From a virus, in the IMG/VR virus record IMGVR_UViG_3300045994_000058, positions 1 to 21,007 of that record: DNA of 21,007 nt. One strand, given 5' to 3'. The notes below the pieces were generated by a model. That model was given only the letters and a program-made list of their open reading frames with translations, made no database searches and was not told the DNA's origin. Of this stretch, positions 1-5,759 are shown in pieces. Each line of letters begins with the position of its first letter. Within the stretch, counting starts at the first letter, position 1. The position numbers and the translations under genes are program-made.

Positions 1-2
1 TC

Positions 3-194
3 CATGCATATTTTAGTATTGAAATTGATCCAGTATCAAAAAGACTTTGGAGTGAAGATTATTTTTTCACGCAAAAATGTAGGGCTATTGGTATTAAAGT
101 TTGGATGTATCCATTCATTAATTGCACCCATACCGGAACATATACATTTCAAGGAAATTTAGCTACTATTGCAAATCATCTTGGGGAAATTTAA
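3..194 (+). CDS. C-terminal end of a glycosyltransferase-like phage protein (5' end outside window)
   Basis: An open frame enters from the left edge and stops at 192-194, giving 63 visible residues. The visible part has a pattern (RLWSEDYFFTQKCRAIGIKVWM, then PFINCTHTGTY) like the C-terminus of phage GT-A-fold nucleotide-sugar transferases: an SEDY acidic motif, then an I-K-V-W strand, then a His-containing turn before the end. Enzymes of this type in T4-like phages transfer sugars to DNA bases or surface polymers, but the substrate cannot be told from this fragment. The stop codon overlaps the stop codon of the antisense endonuclease gene that follows. Family assignment is from motif memory only and is moderate; the reading frame itself is clear. 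Confidence 0.5.
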   Translation, partial: HAYFSIEIDPVSKRLWSEDYFFTQKCRAIGIKVWMYPFINCTHTGTYTFQGNLATIANHLGEI

Positions 195-1192
195 TCTCTA
201 TTGATTTTATAACCAGTCCAACCTTTATGTTGTGGTTTTGTTCCACCTAGAACATGAATTATACATTGATAATATAAATTATTGTTTTTACAAAATTCTT
301 TAATATTATATAATTCATGTTCTAGTCCAATAGGATCTATTAGAATAGCTTTAGGATCTTGAATAACTTCAAAATACACCAATTCATTATTATATAATAT
401 TTGTAGTTTTCTGGTCATGTTCCAGTATACATTAGATAACTTTATATTATTATCTAAACAAAATTGAGTTAAGTTTCTTTCTATTTGAATCGATCCATCT
501 TGGTGTATTATTTTAAATTTTTTGGTATATCCAGCAATTCCTGTTCTATGGTTAGATTCTCCAGTATTATTTCTCATTTTATTTAAATGTTCTTCTGTAT
601 GATGTCCACCTAAAAATCCAGAATCTTTACCAAAAGCGGGATTTCCTGAACCTATCATAGTATTTTTTTGTGTTTCAGCTTTATTTAATAAAAATTCTAT
701 ACCCTCTTCAGATTGATAATAAGTCAACATTTGGTTCGATACTCTTTCTTTAGATTCTGTAGTTTTGTTATGGGAATATTCAGACATATATTTTCTAGCT
801 ATTTCAAATAATCTAGAATTAAAATATTTGTTTTCATATTTACCCATCTTAGCTAAAGCAGAACTTACTTTGTAAATATATGTTTTATCTTTAATCATCA
901 TAGGAAGTAGAACATGAACAATGAAATGTTCTCTCGCTGATAGATGTACTAAATTATCTAAATCCGATGAATCACCCTTAACAAACCCATCTGGACCTTT
1001 TCTTACTCTATTAATGAATAAAGCTTCTGGTACTATATGATGACACTCAGAATATCCTAGAATTTTAATTGCTTGGGGTTTTGTTGATGCTCTTGATATA
1101 GCATTACTTATGATATTAACATACCATTTGGTATATTTATTTTCGTGTGATATTTCTTTAATTTTTTCAATATAAATATTTTTGCTGGTCAT
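191..1192 (-). CDS. Free-standing HNH homing endonuclease with NUMOD-type repeats
   Basis: The 333-residue protein carries an HNH core: Cys-His-His at 50-52 followed by IVPEAL, Asn 80 in DLDNLVHL, and His 89 and His 93 in AREHFIVHVL. A NUMOD3-like segment around 183-215 (GNPAFGKDSGF, HHTEEHLNKM) and a C-terminal NUMOD1-like segment (FCKNNNL, HKGWTGY) would bind DNA. Such enzymes cut an allele lacking the gene so that repair copies the gene in. It lies antisense between two sense genes, its stop codon overlapping the end of the upstream one by 4 nt. Its N-terminus (MTSKNIYI) and upstream region match those of the two GIY-YIG genes at 12857 and 14600, although the nuclease domain is unrelated. 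A TATAAATA late promoter and a leader hairpin precede it; AGGA before the ATG fits this start. Confidence 0.85.
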   Translation of the reverse strand: MTSKNIYIEKIKEISHENKYTKWYVNIISNAISRASTKPQAIKILGYSECHHIVPEALFINRVRKGPDGFVKGDSSDLDNLVHLSAREHFIVHVLLPMMIKDKTYIYKVSSALAKMGKYENKYFNSRLFEIARKYMSEYSHNKTTESKERVSNQMLTYYQSEEGIEFLLNKAETQKNTMIGSGNPAFGKDSGFLGGHHTEEHLNKMRNNTGESNHRTGIAGYTKKFKIIHQDGSIQIERNLTQFCLDNNIKLSNVYWNMTRKLQILYNNELVYFEVIQDPKAILIDPIGLEHELYNIKEFCKNNNLYYQCIIHVLGGTKPQHKGWTGYKINRD

Positions 1193-1226
1193 GGTTATTC
1201 CTGTAATAATTAGTAGAATGACTAGA

Positions 1227-1256
1227 TTAGGCAGAAAGTGAGATTTCGTGGCCTAT
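1227..1256 (-). promoter_or_regulatory. Leader hairpin of the HNH endonuclease mRNA
   Basis: Read on the minus strand from 1256: outer stem AGGC/GCCT (1254-1251 with 1232-1229), a 3-nt CAC left bulge, inner stem GAAA/TTTC, 6-nt loop TCTCAC, and a single T on the right side. It starts at the start point expected from the TATAAATA box 6 nt upstream. The hairpin at 13831-13860 has the same plan with compensating changes in both stems (AGGT/ACCT and GGAA/TTCC), which supports an RNA structure. Its function is not known; mRNA stabilisation or protein binding are inferences. Confidence 0.6.
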
Positions 1257-1261
1257 CTAAA

Positions 1262-1269
1262 TATTTATA
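1262..1269 (-). promoter_or_regulatory. T4-type late promoter for the antisense HNH gene
   Basis: The plus strand reads TATTTATA, which is TATAAATA on the minus strand, the T4 late -10 consensus recognised by gp55-type sigma. It lies about 70 nt upstream of the endonuclease ATG. The same box sits at the same place before the HEGs at 12857 and 14600. Twelve bases separate it from the -35 box of the divergent sigma70-like promoter. Confidence 0.7.
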
Positions 1270-1281
1270 AGAATAAAATAC

Positions 1282-1310
1282 TTGACAAAAATGAAATCTA
1301 GTAGTATACT
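1282..1310 (+). promoter_or_regulatory. Sigma70-like promoter for the vWA/dNMP kinase operon
   Basis: TTGACA at 1282-1287 and TATACT at 1305-1310 are separated by 17 bp, a near-consensus host-type promoter expected to act early. It drives the vWA gene starting 33 nt further on. It is back to back with the late promoter of the antisense endonuclease. Confidence 0.8.
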
Positions 1311-1342
1311 GATATAACTTTTAAACCCTGTAGGATTATAAT

Positions 1343-1918
1343 ATGAAAACTGAGATTGTATGTGTTATTGATAGATCTGGCTCTATGGCTAATATTGCAA
1401 CAGATGCTGTTGGTGGATATAATAGTTTTATTGCTGAACAAAAATCGATTCCTGGTGATGCTAAATTAAGTTTGGTATTATTTGATGACCGATATGATGT
1501 TATCCATGACCGAATTGATTTGAAAGATGTTCCTGAATTGACTATGCAAGTATTCGCACCAAGAGGAATGACTGCATTAAATGATGCTTTAGGAAAATCT
1601 ATTACACATTTGGGTAAAGAATTAAGTAAAAACCAAGAACTAGTAGATAAGGTTATTTTTGTTATTTTGACTGATGGTGGTGAGAATTCTAGTTTAGAGT
1701 ATAGTCAAGCAGCGGTTGCTGATATGATTAAACATCAAACTGAGGTATATTCATGGGAATTCATTTTTCTTGCAGCAAATCAGGATGCGTTTCAAACTGG
1801 TGCTGGATATAATATTAGCGCACAAAATACTTCTAATTTTGCTGCTACTGGTGTTGGTACTAGAAGAGCTTATAGTGCTATGAGTGGTATGACATCTTCG
1901 TTTAGGTCTGGTAAGTAA
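1343..1918 (+). CDS. von Willebrand factor A (MIDAS) domain protein
   Basis: A 191-residue single-domain vWA protein. The metal-ion-dependent adhesion site is complete: DRSGSM at 10-15, a Thr in PRGMTALNDAL near 77, and the acidic TDGGENSS near 111. The N-terminal strand TEIVCVIDRSGSM and the hydrophobic strand VIFVILTDGG fit the Rossmann-like fold. vWA proteins of this size occur in many T4-like phages; they bind metal-dependent partners but their phage role is unknown. There is no signal peptide, so it should be cytoplasmic. AGGA 11 nt upstream of the ATG is a good RBS. The next gene begins 1 nt after its stop codon, so the two are co-transcribed. Confidence 0.85.
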   Translation: MKTEIVCVIDRSGSMANIATDAVGGYNSFIAEQKSIPGDAKLSLVLFDDRYDVIHDRIDLKDVPELTMQVFAPRGMTALNDALGKSITHLGKELSKNQELVDKVIFVILTDGGENSSLEYSQAAVADMIKHQTEVYSWEFIFLAANQDAFQTGAGYNISAQNTSNFAATGVGTRRAYSAMSGMTSSFRSGK

Positions 1919-1919
1919 A

Positions 1920-3302
1920 ATGTTAATTGGAATTTGTGGTAGAAAGTCTTCTGGTAAATCTACAGTTACAGATTATTTAGAGAATTTAGGTTTTAAAAAA
2001 ATATCATTTGCAGCAAAACTCAAAGAATATGTTTCTGTGATATATAATGTACCAGTAGAATATTTTTATGATACTTATAAAAAAGAAATGGTGTTGGATA
2101 TTCCATTAGTTTGGAATATCCAACACACTATACATTTATCTAATATATGTAATGAAACAATACCACATTATTCAGATTACGTATTCAATACATATAGAGA
2201 AGCATTACAAATAATAGGGACAGATATTTTAAGAAAATTCGATATAAATTTTCATATTAAAAAATTAGTAGAAAATCTAAACTCAGAAGATAATTATTGT
2301 TTTGATGATTGTAGATTTTCCAATGAAAAAATATTTTTAGAAAATTATGGGGCGCATTTTATTTTTATTATGAGGCCTAATAACATGGAATATTCTAATC
2401 ATATTAGTGAGGTTGAATTAAATTGGAGTATTTTTGATAATGTTATTTTAAATAATAAATCTAAATCCACTCTATTAAGCCGAATATATTCATATATTAA
2501 TTATGGTATATCTGCATATAAACCTCCTGTAGATAGAGATACTTTGGTACATTTACTGCAAAAATACAATTATAATACTACTTTAGTATCTAATTGTATA
2601 AATAGAAGTCGTGATAGTGTTGTTTGGTGGACTAAAAATTATTTAATAGATTTACATAAGGGGCATTGTAAATATATATATGATGATACTAAATTTATTG
2701 TTGCTAATAAAGAATCATCATATTATGCTGGATTGATATCTGCTGATGGTTGTGTAAAACTTAGTGGAAAATCAAAAAGTTGTTATGTTGTAGAACTTTA
2801 TTCTAATGATAAAATACTTATAGAAGGGTTTAAGGGATTTTTAAATTCCGATAAACCTATATATGAAAAGATAGATAAAACTAACGGGAATATTAATTAT
2901 CAATTTGCGTGTAATTCTCAATATATAATTGAAAATTTAAAATTGTGGAATATTAAACCAAGAAAAAGTTGTAATAATATGATACCAGATATAATTAGAT
3001 ATGATGATAAATTATTAAATTATTGGTTATTAGGTCTTATAGATGGTGATGGTAGTATTTTTTATATAAAACAATCTAATAATATAGGAATTTCATGCGC
3101 AGCATCTGAAGATGTTATAGATTTTTTACTGGATAAATATAAACATATCGGATTAAAAAAATATACAGAAAAAAATATACCTGGATTATATAAGTTTTCA
3201 GTTACTGGAATTAAAGCGGTAAAATTATATCATGAAATATATGATGGTACTATAGGATTGTCTAGAAAATGGGACAAATTCGCAGAATATTTATCTAGAT
3301 AA
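1920..3302 (+). CDS. dNMP kinase (T4 gp1-like) fused to a C-terminal LAGLIDADG homing endonuclease
   Basis: A single 460-residue frame with two parts. Residues 1-195 look like a complete deoxynucleoside monophosphate kinase of the T4 gp1 type: P-loop GRKSSGKS at 7-14, CFDDCRF near 127-133, IFIMRPN near 148, and the terminal HISEVEL...VILNN pattern. Kinases of this family make dNDPs for phage DNA synthesis. Residues 203-245 look like a helix-turn-helix linker. Residues 262-460 form a LAGLIDADG endonuclease with two motifs, YAGLISADG (269-277) and LLGLIDGDG (370-378), about 100 residues apart as in monomeric two-repeat enzymes; an acidic residue is present in each. No intein splice motifs are present, so this is a stable fusion. 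T4 gp1 alone is about 240 aa. The RBS is weak, suggesting coupling to the vWA gene 1 nt upstream. Confidence 0.85.
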   Translation: MLIGICGRKSSGKSTVTDYLENLGFKKISFAAKLKEYVSVIYNVPVEYFYDTYKKEMVLDIPLVWNIQHTIHLSNICNETIPHYSDYVFNTYREALQIIGTDILRKFDINFHIKKLVENLNSEDNYCFDDCRFSNEKIFLENYGAHFIFIMRPNNMEYSNHISEVELNWSIFDNVILNNKSKSTLLSRIYSYINYGISAYKPPVDRDTLVHLLQKYNYNTTLVSNCINRSRDSVVWWTKNYLIDLHKGHCKYIYDDTKFIVANKESSYYAGLISADGCVKLSGKSKSCYVVELYSNDKILIEGFKGFLNSDKPIYEKIDKTNGNINYQFACNSQYIIENLKLWNIKPRKSCNNMIPDIIRYDDKLLNYWLLGLIDGDGSIFYIKQSNNIGISCAASEDVIDFLLDKYKHIGLKKYTEKNIPGLYKFSVTGIKAVKLYHEIYDGTIGLSRKWDKFAEYLSR

Positions 3303-3317
3303 TAAAGGAGATTATTA

Positions 3318-3638
3318 ATGGATTCTAGTAAAAAAGAAAGAATATATATTGGTCTTGATGTTCCTGTTGGTTGGGATACTTGTTTGTCGATGCAACCTAT
3401 TATTGAGGGTGAGATTTTAGGTGATAGATGGTCTTGGCATAGAAGCGTTCCAGAAATTCCATCACCATTGTTTGAATTTGATCCAATATTAGGTCATAGA
3501 GAACCATATCCATCAGAAGTTCAGCAATATAGAAGATATTTTCCCGGATATGCTTGGTTATATAATCCATATACCGGAGAACTCAGAGATCCAAGAGATA
3601 TTGCTTCAGATGTTTATGGTCATTTAATACAAAAATGA
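3318..3638 (+). CDS. Hypothetical protein, 106 aa
   Basis: Not recognised. The protein is rich in Trp, Tyr, Pro and Arg (for example GDRWSWHRS and FPGYAWLYNPYTGE), with no membrane segment or signal peptide, and looks like a small folded soluble domain. AAGGAG 8 nt before the ATG is the best ribosome-binding site in the neighbourhood, which supports the start. It is 15 nt downstream of the kinase fusion and overlaps the next frame by ATGA, so it belongs to the same operon. Confidence 0.7.
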   Translation: MDSSKKERIYIGLDVPVGWDTCLSMQPIIEGEILGDRWSWHRSVPEIPSPLFEFDPILGHREPYPSEVQQYRRYFPGYAWLYNPYTGELRDPRDIASDVYGHLIQK

Positions 3639-3825
3639 TAACTAGTGAAGAAGCTGATAACTTAAAAAAGACCTTATTACCATTGTGAATCTTGTAATTG
3701 TAGAGATATAAAAAATAAGATACCAGATGCAAAACTCTTTTGGGCTAATCCTAGAAAATATTTAAAAACCTTGTCCAAAATGTGGTAGTGATGATTTTGG
3801 AATTAATAGAATTAATGGAATTTAA
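3635..3825 (+). pseudogene. Zinc-ribbon protein gene broken by two frameshifts in A runs
   Basis: The ATG overlaps the previous stop (ATGA). Reading gives MITSEEADNLKK and then goes out of frame. Dropping one base near 3671 (in the AAAAAAGACC stretch) and one near 3768 (in TTAAAAACC) restores a continuous frame of about 62 codons containing two Cys pairs, CESCNC and CPKCGSDDF, as in small zinc ribbons, and ending at TAA 3823-3825. As written, the first frame stops after 17 codons. Both lesions are single extra A/homopolymer positions, so either the gene is decaying, or it needs slippage, or the assembly has homopolymer errors. The zinc-ribbon reading is clear; function is unknown. Confidence 0.6.
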
Positions 3826-3828
3826 AAC

Positions 3829-3856
3829 TTGACAAAGACAGAAATTGTGTTATACT
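3829..3856 (+). promoter_or_regulatory. Sigma70-like promoter
   Basis: TTGACA at 3829-3834 and TATACT at 3851-3856 with a 16-bp spacer, 33 nt before the ATG at 3889. The AAAACTTGACA core is shared with the promoters at 4658 and 15920. Confidence 0.75.
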
Positions 3857-3888
3857 AATCACATATTAAATAACTAGGAAATTATATT

Positions 3889-4038
3889 ATGAGTGCTAAT
3901 AAAAAATTGAATTCAAACCTAACTAAAAATGGTAAAGTACGATTGGGTACTCTTAGCGTTTCTGCTCTAATTAAATTGTCAGAAACTTGTACCAAAAAAT
4001 TGAAAGATAAAATTAATAATCGATTGAAATTGATGTGA
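3889..4038 (+). CDS. Small conserved-looking basic protein, 49 aa
   Basis: ATG 3889 with an AGGA about 10 nt upstream, directly behind a strong promoter, starts a 49-residue Lys-rich frame. It includes a compact motif, VRLGTLSVSALIKLSE, followed by a basic helix ending at TGA 4036-4038. I do not recognise a family with certainty; small proteins with a similar GKVRLGTLSV motif occur in T4-like phages of aquatic hosts. The following broken HNH gene begins at its stop, so the endonuclease was probably inserted just behind it. Cytoplasmic; function unknown. Confidence 0.55.
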   Translation: MSANKKLNSNLTKNGKVRLGTLSVSALIKLSETCTKKLKDKINNRLKLM

Positions 4039-4531
4039 AAGTACCAAAATTAGAACATTCATTTTTGGATTATAATAGAATATATTTAGTTTCTTCTCAA
4101 GGAAGAAGAACTATTATTTTATATAGAAGTCCTACTGATAGATTAAGTATGAGTTTAGCAAGATATGTAATGTCTGTCTGTGTCTGTCTGTGTATGTTGG
4201 TAGATTATTAACTTCAAATGAAGAAGTTGATCATAGAAATAATATATGGGATGATGATAGGTTAGATAATTATCAAATATTGACTCTTAAGCAACATAAA
4301 GATAAAATTGCTAAATATAAAGGAAAACTTATGGTTGAATATGAGTGTCCGATCTGTTCTACTATATTTACAAAGAGATTTGGGTGTTCACATTATATAC
4401 AACATAATAAATCAAAGACTTGTTCTAAATCTTGTAGTTATGTTATTAATATGAAACATATGAAAAATCATCCTAATCCTATAATAGAATTAAGACGATA
4501 TGTCTTTCATACTATAAAATATTGGTATTAG
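4035..4531 (+). pseudogene. HNH homing endonuclease gene, frameshifted at a TCTG repeat
   Basis: The first part (from about GTG 4035) reads KVPKLEHSFLDYNRIYLV, then SSQGRRTIILYRSP, then SMSLARYVMS. The second part, in another frame, reads YVGRLLTSNEEVDHRNN, then DDDRLDNYQILT. Together they are the typical HNH homing endonuclease layout with EEVDH...N...LQ/YQILT. A C-terminal Cys4 knuckle (CPIC and CSKSC) follows. The frames are separated at 4170-4192 by a repeat of TGTCTGTCTG. A gain of one 4-base unit, or loss of two, would restore one reading frame. As written the product stops at the end of the repeat region, so the gene is broken or switched off. There is no good RBS for the first part; it overlaps the stop of the preceding gene. 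Confidence 0.7.
4171..4190 (+). repeat. Perfect tandem duplication of a 10-mer (TGTCTGTCTG x2)
   Basis: The 10-base unit, itself two TCTG-type tetramers, occurs twice head to tail inside the HNH gene, exactly at the point where the reading frame changes. Such short repeats expand and contract by replication slippage. Confidence 0.85.
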
Positions 4532-4534
4532 TTA

Positions 4535-4646
4535 ACAATTAAAGAGCATTTATTGCACAATTATCATAATAGGCAATGAACCCTACTCATAATAGGAATT
4601 ATCCAGATTCGATCTCTGGGTTGTGCAATAAATGCTCTTTAATTGT
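4535..4646. repeat. 26-bp perfect inverted repeat enclosing a tRNA
   Basis: Arms at 4535-4560 and 4621-4646 are perfect reverse complements over 26 bp. The inner 6-7 bp are the tRNA acceptor stem; the outer 20 bp (ACAATTAAAGAGCATTTATT on the left) continue the helix outside the tRNA. The transcript would fold as a tRNA on top of a 20-bp extra stem. Transcription termination, processing or mobility roles are possible; none is shown by the sequence. Confidence 0.9.
4555..4627 (+). tRNA. tRNA with CAT anticodon (Met, or Ile2 if lysidine-modified)
   Basis: A 73-nt cloverleaf: acceptor GCACAAT/GTTGTGC (one T-G wobble), D stem TCAT/ATGA, anticodon stem CCCTA/TAGGA with a terminal C-A mismatch, loop CTCATAA with anticodon CAT at 4588-4590, T arm CCAGA-TTCGATC-TCTGG, discriminator A. 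CCA is not encoded. The G1-C72 pair argues against an initiator. A loop of this sequence occurs in both elongator tRNA-Met and the AUA-reading tRNA-Ile2, and I cannot separate these. It sits inside a long perfect inverted repeat. Confidence 0.8.
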
Positions 4647-4657
4647 AAATATAAAAC

Positions 4658-4686
4658 TTGACATATTAAAATATATACTGTATAAT
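4658..4686 (+). promoter_or_regulatory. Sigma70-like promoter for the tRNA-like gene and sliding clamp
   Basis: TTGACA 4658-4663 and TATAAT 4681-4686 with a 17-bp spacer, full consensus in both boxes. It lies 17 nt before the tRNA-like sequence and 112 nt before the clamp ATG. Confidence 0.8.
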
Positions 4687-4702
4687 ATGTCTTGTAGTTA
4701 AT

Positions 4703-4774
4703 TGTTCCTTCGTATAGTGATTAGTACACGCCAGTCAAAGTGGCGCAGTAGTTTGAGTCTACTAGGAACTTCCA
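4703..4774 (+). tRNA. Degenerate tRNA-like gene (apparent anticodon CAA, Leu)
   Basis: The sequence has acceptor GTTCCT/AGGAAC, a D arm GTAT-AGTGATTA-GTAC, an anticodon arm CGCCA-GTCAAAG-TGGCG, a T arm AGTAG-TTTGAGT-CTACT and an encoded CCA end at 4772-4774. Taken literally U33 is followed by CAA (Leu). The variable region is only about 1 nt, position 32 is G and T-loop C56 is T, all abnormal; a genuine tRNA-Leu has a long variable arm. It may be a decayed tRNA or a tRNA mimic in the leader of the clamp gene. Confidence 0.5.
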
Positions 4775-4798
4775 TTTTTATAATGAAAAGAGAGATAA

Positions 4799-5485
4799 AT
4801 GAAAATTTCACAAGAAACAAATGCGATTTTAAAGAATTTTAGTCAAATCAACCAAGGTATTCTCTTCAAGAAAGGTAGCGTTATTTCTACTATTTCTTCA
4901 CAAAAGAATATTCTTGCTGAAGCTACTATTCAAGAAATTATTCCTCAAGATTTTAGTATCTATGATTTGAATAATTTCTTATCAGTAACCTCTCTGTTTA
5001 AAGATGGTTCTGAGCTTGACTTTGATGACAAACATGTTATTATTAAAGGCGTAGGTGGTAGATCTAAGATTAAATATAGATTTACAGATTCTTCAATGAT
5101 TGTTGTTGCACCAGAAAAGAGGCCAAATCTTCCTACAGTAGATATTAAATTTACTCTATCTAAAGAAGATTTTGATTGGATTATTAAGACATCTAATGTT
5201 CTGAATTCTCCTAACATTTCAGTTGAAAGTGATGGTGAAACAATTTCTTTGGTTGCATTTGATGAAAAAGATGATTCTGCTCATACTAATGCATTAACGA
5301 TTTCTGATGCAGATCCTGATGGTAAGATTTTTAAGATGATCTTTAAATCTGAAAATCTGAAAGTATTATCTGATAATTATTATATTGAGATTAGTTCTAA
5401 AGGTCTTTCTACTTGGACTTCAACTACTCAAGAAATTAAATATTGGATTACTACAGAATTTAGTTCTACTTTTGGGGTGGGTTAA
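4799..5485 (+). CDS. 45: DNA polymerase sliding clamp (T4 gp45-like)
   Basis: The 228-residue protein matches T4 gp45 in length (228 aa) and pattern: MKISQETNAILKNFSQIN against MKLSKDTTALLKNFATIN of T4, then AEATIQEIIP and FSIYDLNNFLSV, and further on MIVVAPEKRPNLP. Gp45 is a homotrimeric ring loaded by gp44/62 that tethers the polymerase and, in T4, also activates late transcription with gp33 and gp55. It is first in the classical 45-44-62-regA-43 series, although here it is separated from 44 by tRNAs and small genes. A GAGAG RBS lies before the ATG. It is transcribed from the promoter at 4658 through the tRNA-like leader. Confidence 0.95.
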   Translation: MKISQETNAILKNFSQINQGILFKKGSVISTISSQKNILAEATIQEIIPQDFSIYDLNNFLSVTSLFKDGSELDFDDKHVIIKGVGGRSKIKYRFTDSSMIVVAPEKRPNLPTVDIKFTLSKEDFDWIIKTSNVLNSPNISVESDGETISLVAFDEKDDSAHTNALTISDADPDGKIFKMIFKSENLKVLSDNYYIEISSKGLSTWTSTTQEIKYWITTEFSSTFGVG

Positions 5486-5486
5486 T

Positions 5487-5681
5487 ATGAAAAATGTTGG
5501 ATTGATTGGTACTTTAATGTTATTTTGTGTTATCATTGCTTGTATCGTTGGATATGGTAAAAATGTCTATAAATTAGCTAATTGTGATTTTGCATCACCT
5601 TATAAATGCGAAGTGATTCATGCAGTAGGTATCATTCCCGTTGTTGGTGTATTTACTGGTTATATGGATTTCGGTCAATAA
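5487..5681 (+). CDS. Small membrane protein, 64 aa, conserved in T4-like phages
   Basis: The ATG at 5487 follows the clamp stop codon closely, with a G-rich stretch GGGGTGGG as RBS; an upstream in-frame ATG at 5385 lies inside the clamp gene and is unlikely. Residues 4-22 (VGLIGTLMLFCVIIACIVG) form a transmembrane or signal-anchor segment. A characteristic soluble motif follows, NVYKLANCDFASPYKCEVIHAVG, then IIPVVGVFTGYMDFG. I know this KL-CDF-PYK-E-IHA-G pattern as a recurring hypothetical protein of T4-like phages; no function is known. Two Cys residues are about 10 apart and could form a disulfide if that part is periplasmic. Confidence 0.75.
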   Translation: MKNVGLIGTLMLFCVIIACIVGYGKNVYKLANCDFASPYKCEVIHAVGIIPVVGVFTGYMDFGQ

Positions 5682-5687
5682 AGATTG

Positions 5688-5695
5688 TATAAATA
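5688..5695 (+). promoter_or_regulatory. T4-type late promoter ahead of the tRNA cluster
   Basis: A perfect TATAAATA on the plus strand. The expected start point, 6 nt downstream (about 5701), falls at the base of a 7-bp hairpin (5699-5722). It would drive tRNAs Asn, Pro and Glu. Confidence 0.5.
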
Positions 5696-5698
5696 AAA

Positions 5699-5722
5699 TA
5701 TAGGCAATACTAAAAGCCTATA
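5699..5722 (+). other. 5' hairpin of the tRNA-cluster transcript
   Basis: TATAGGC (5699-5705) and GCCTATA (5716-5722) form a 7-bp stem with a 10-nt loop. There is no T run, so it is not a normal terminator. Its place at the predicted late start mirrors the hairpins at the start of the endonuclease leaders. Confidence 0.45.
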
Positions 5723-5759
5723 AGGATTATGGATTCATAGTCGAAGATAGTAAGATTAT

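Noticed and set aside
4960-5217. Minus-strand open frame of 85 codons inside the sliding clamp gene
   Set aside because: It lies wholly inside gp45, which has clear homology; no RBS and no protein-like motif. The same applies to other antisense frames at 6440, 7513, 8364, 12204, 14362, 16584, 16673, 17655, 19644 and 20037.
5385-5486. Upstream start for the small membrane protein gene
   Set aside because: It would overlap 100 nt of gp45 and add a non-hydrophilic stretch without an RBS; ATG 5487 gives a clean N-terminal membrane segment.
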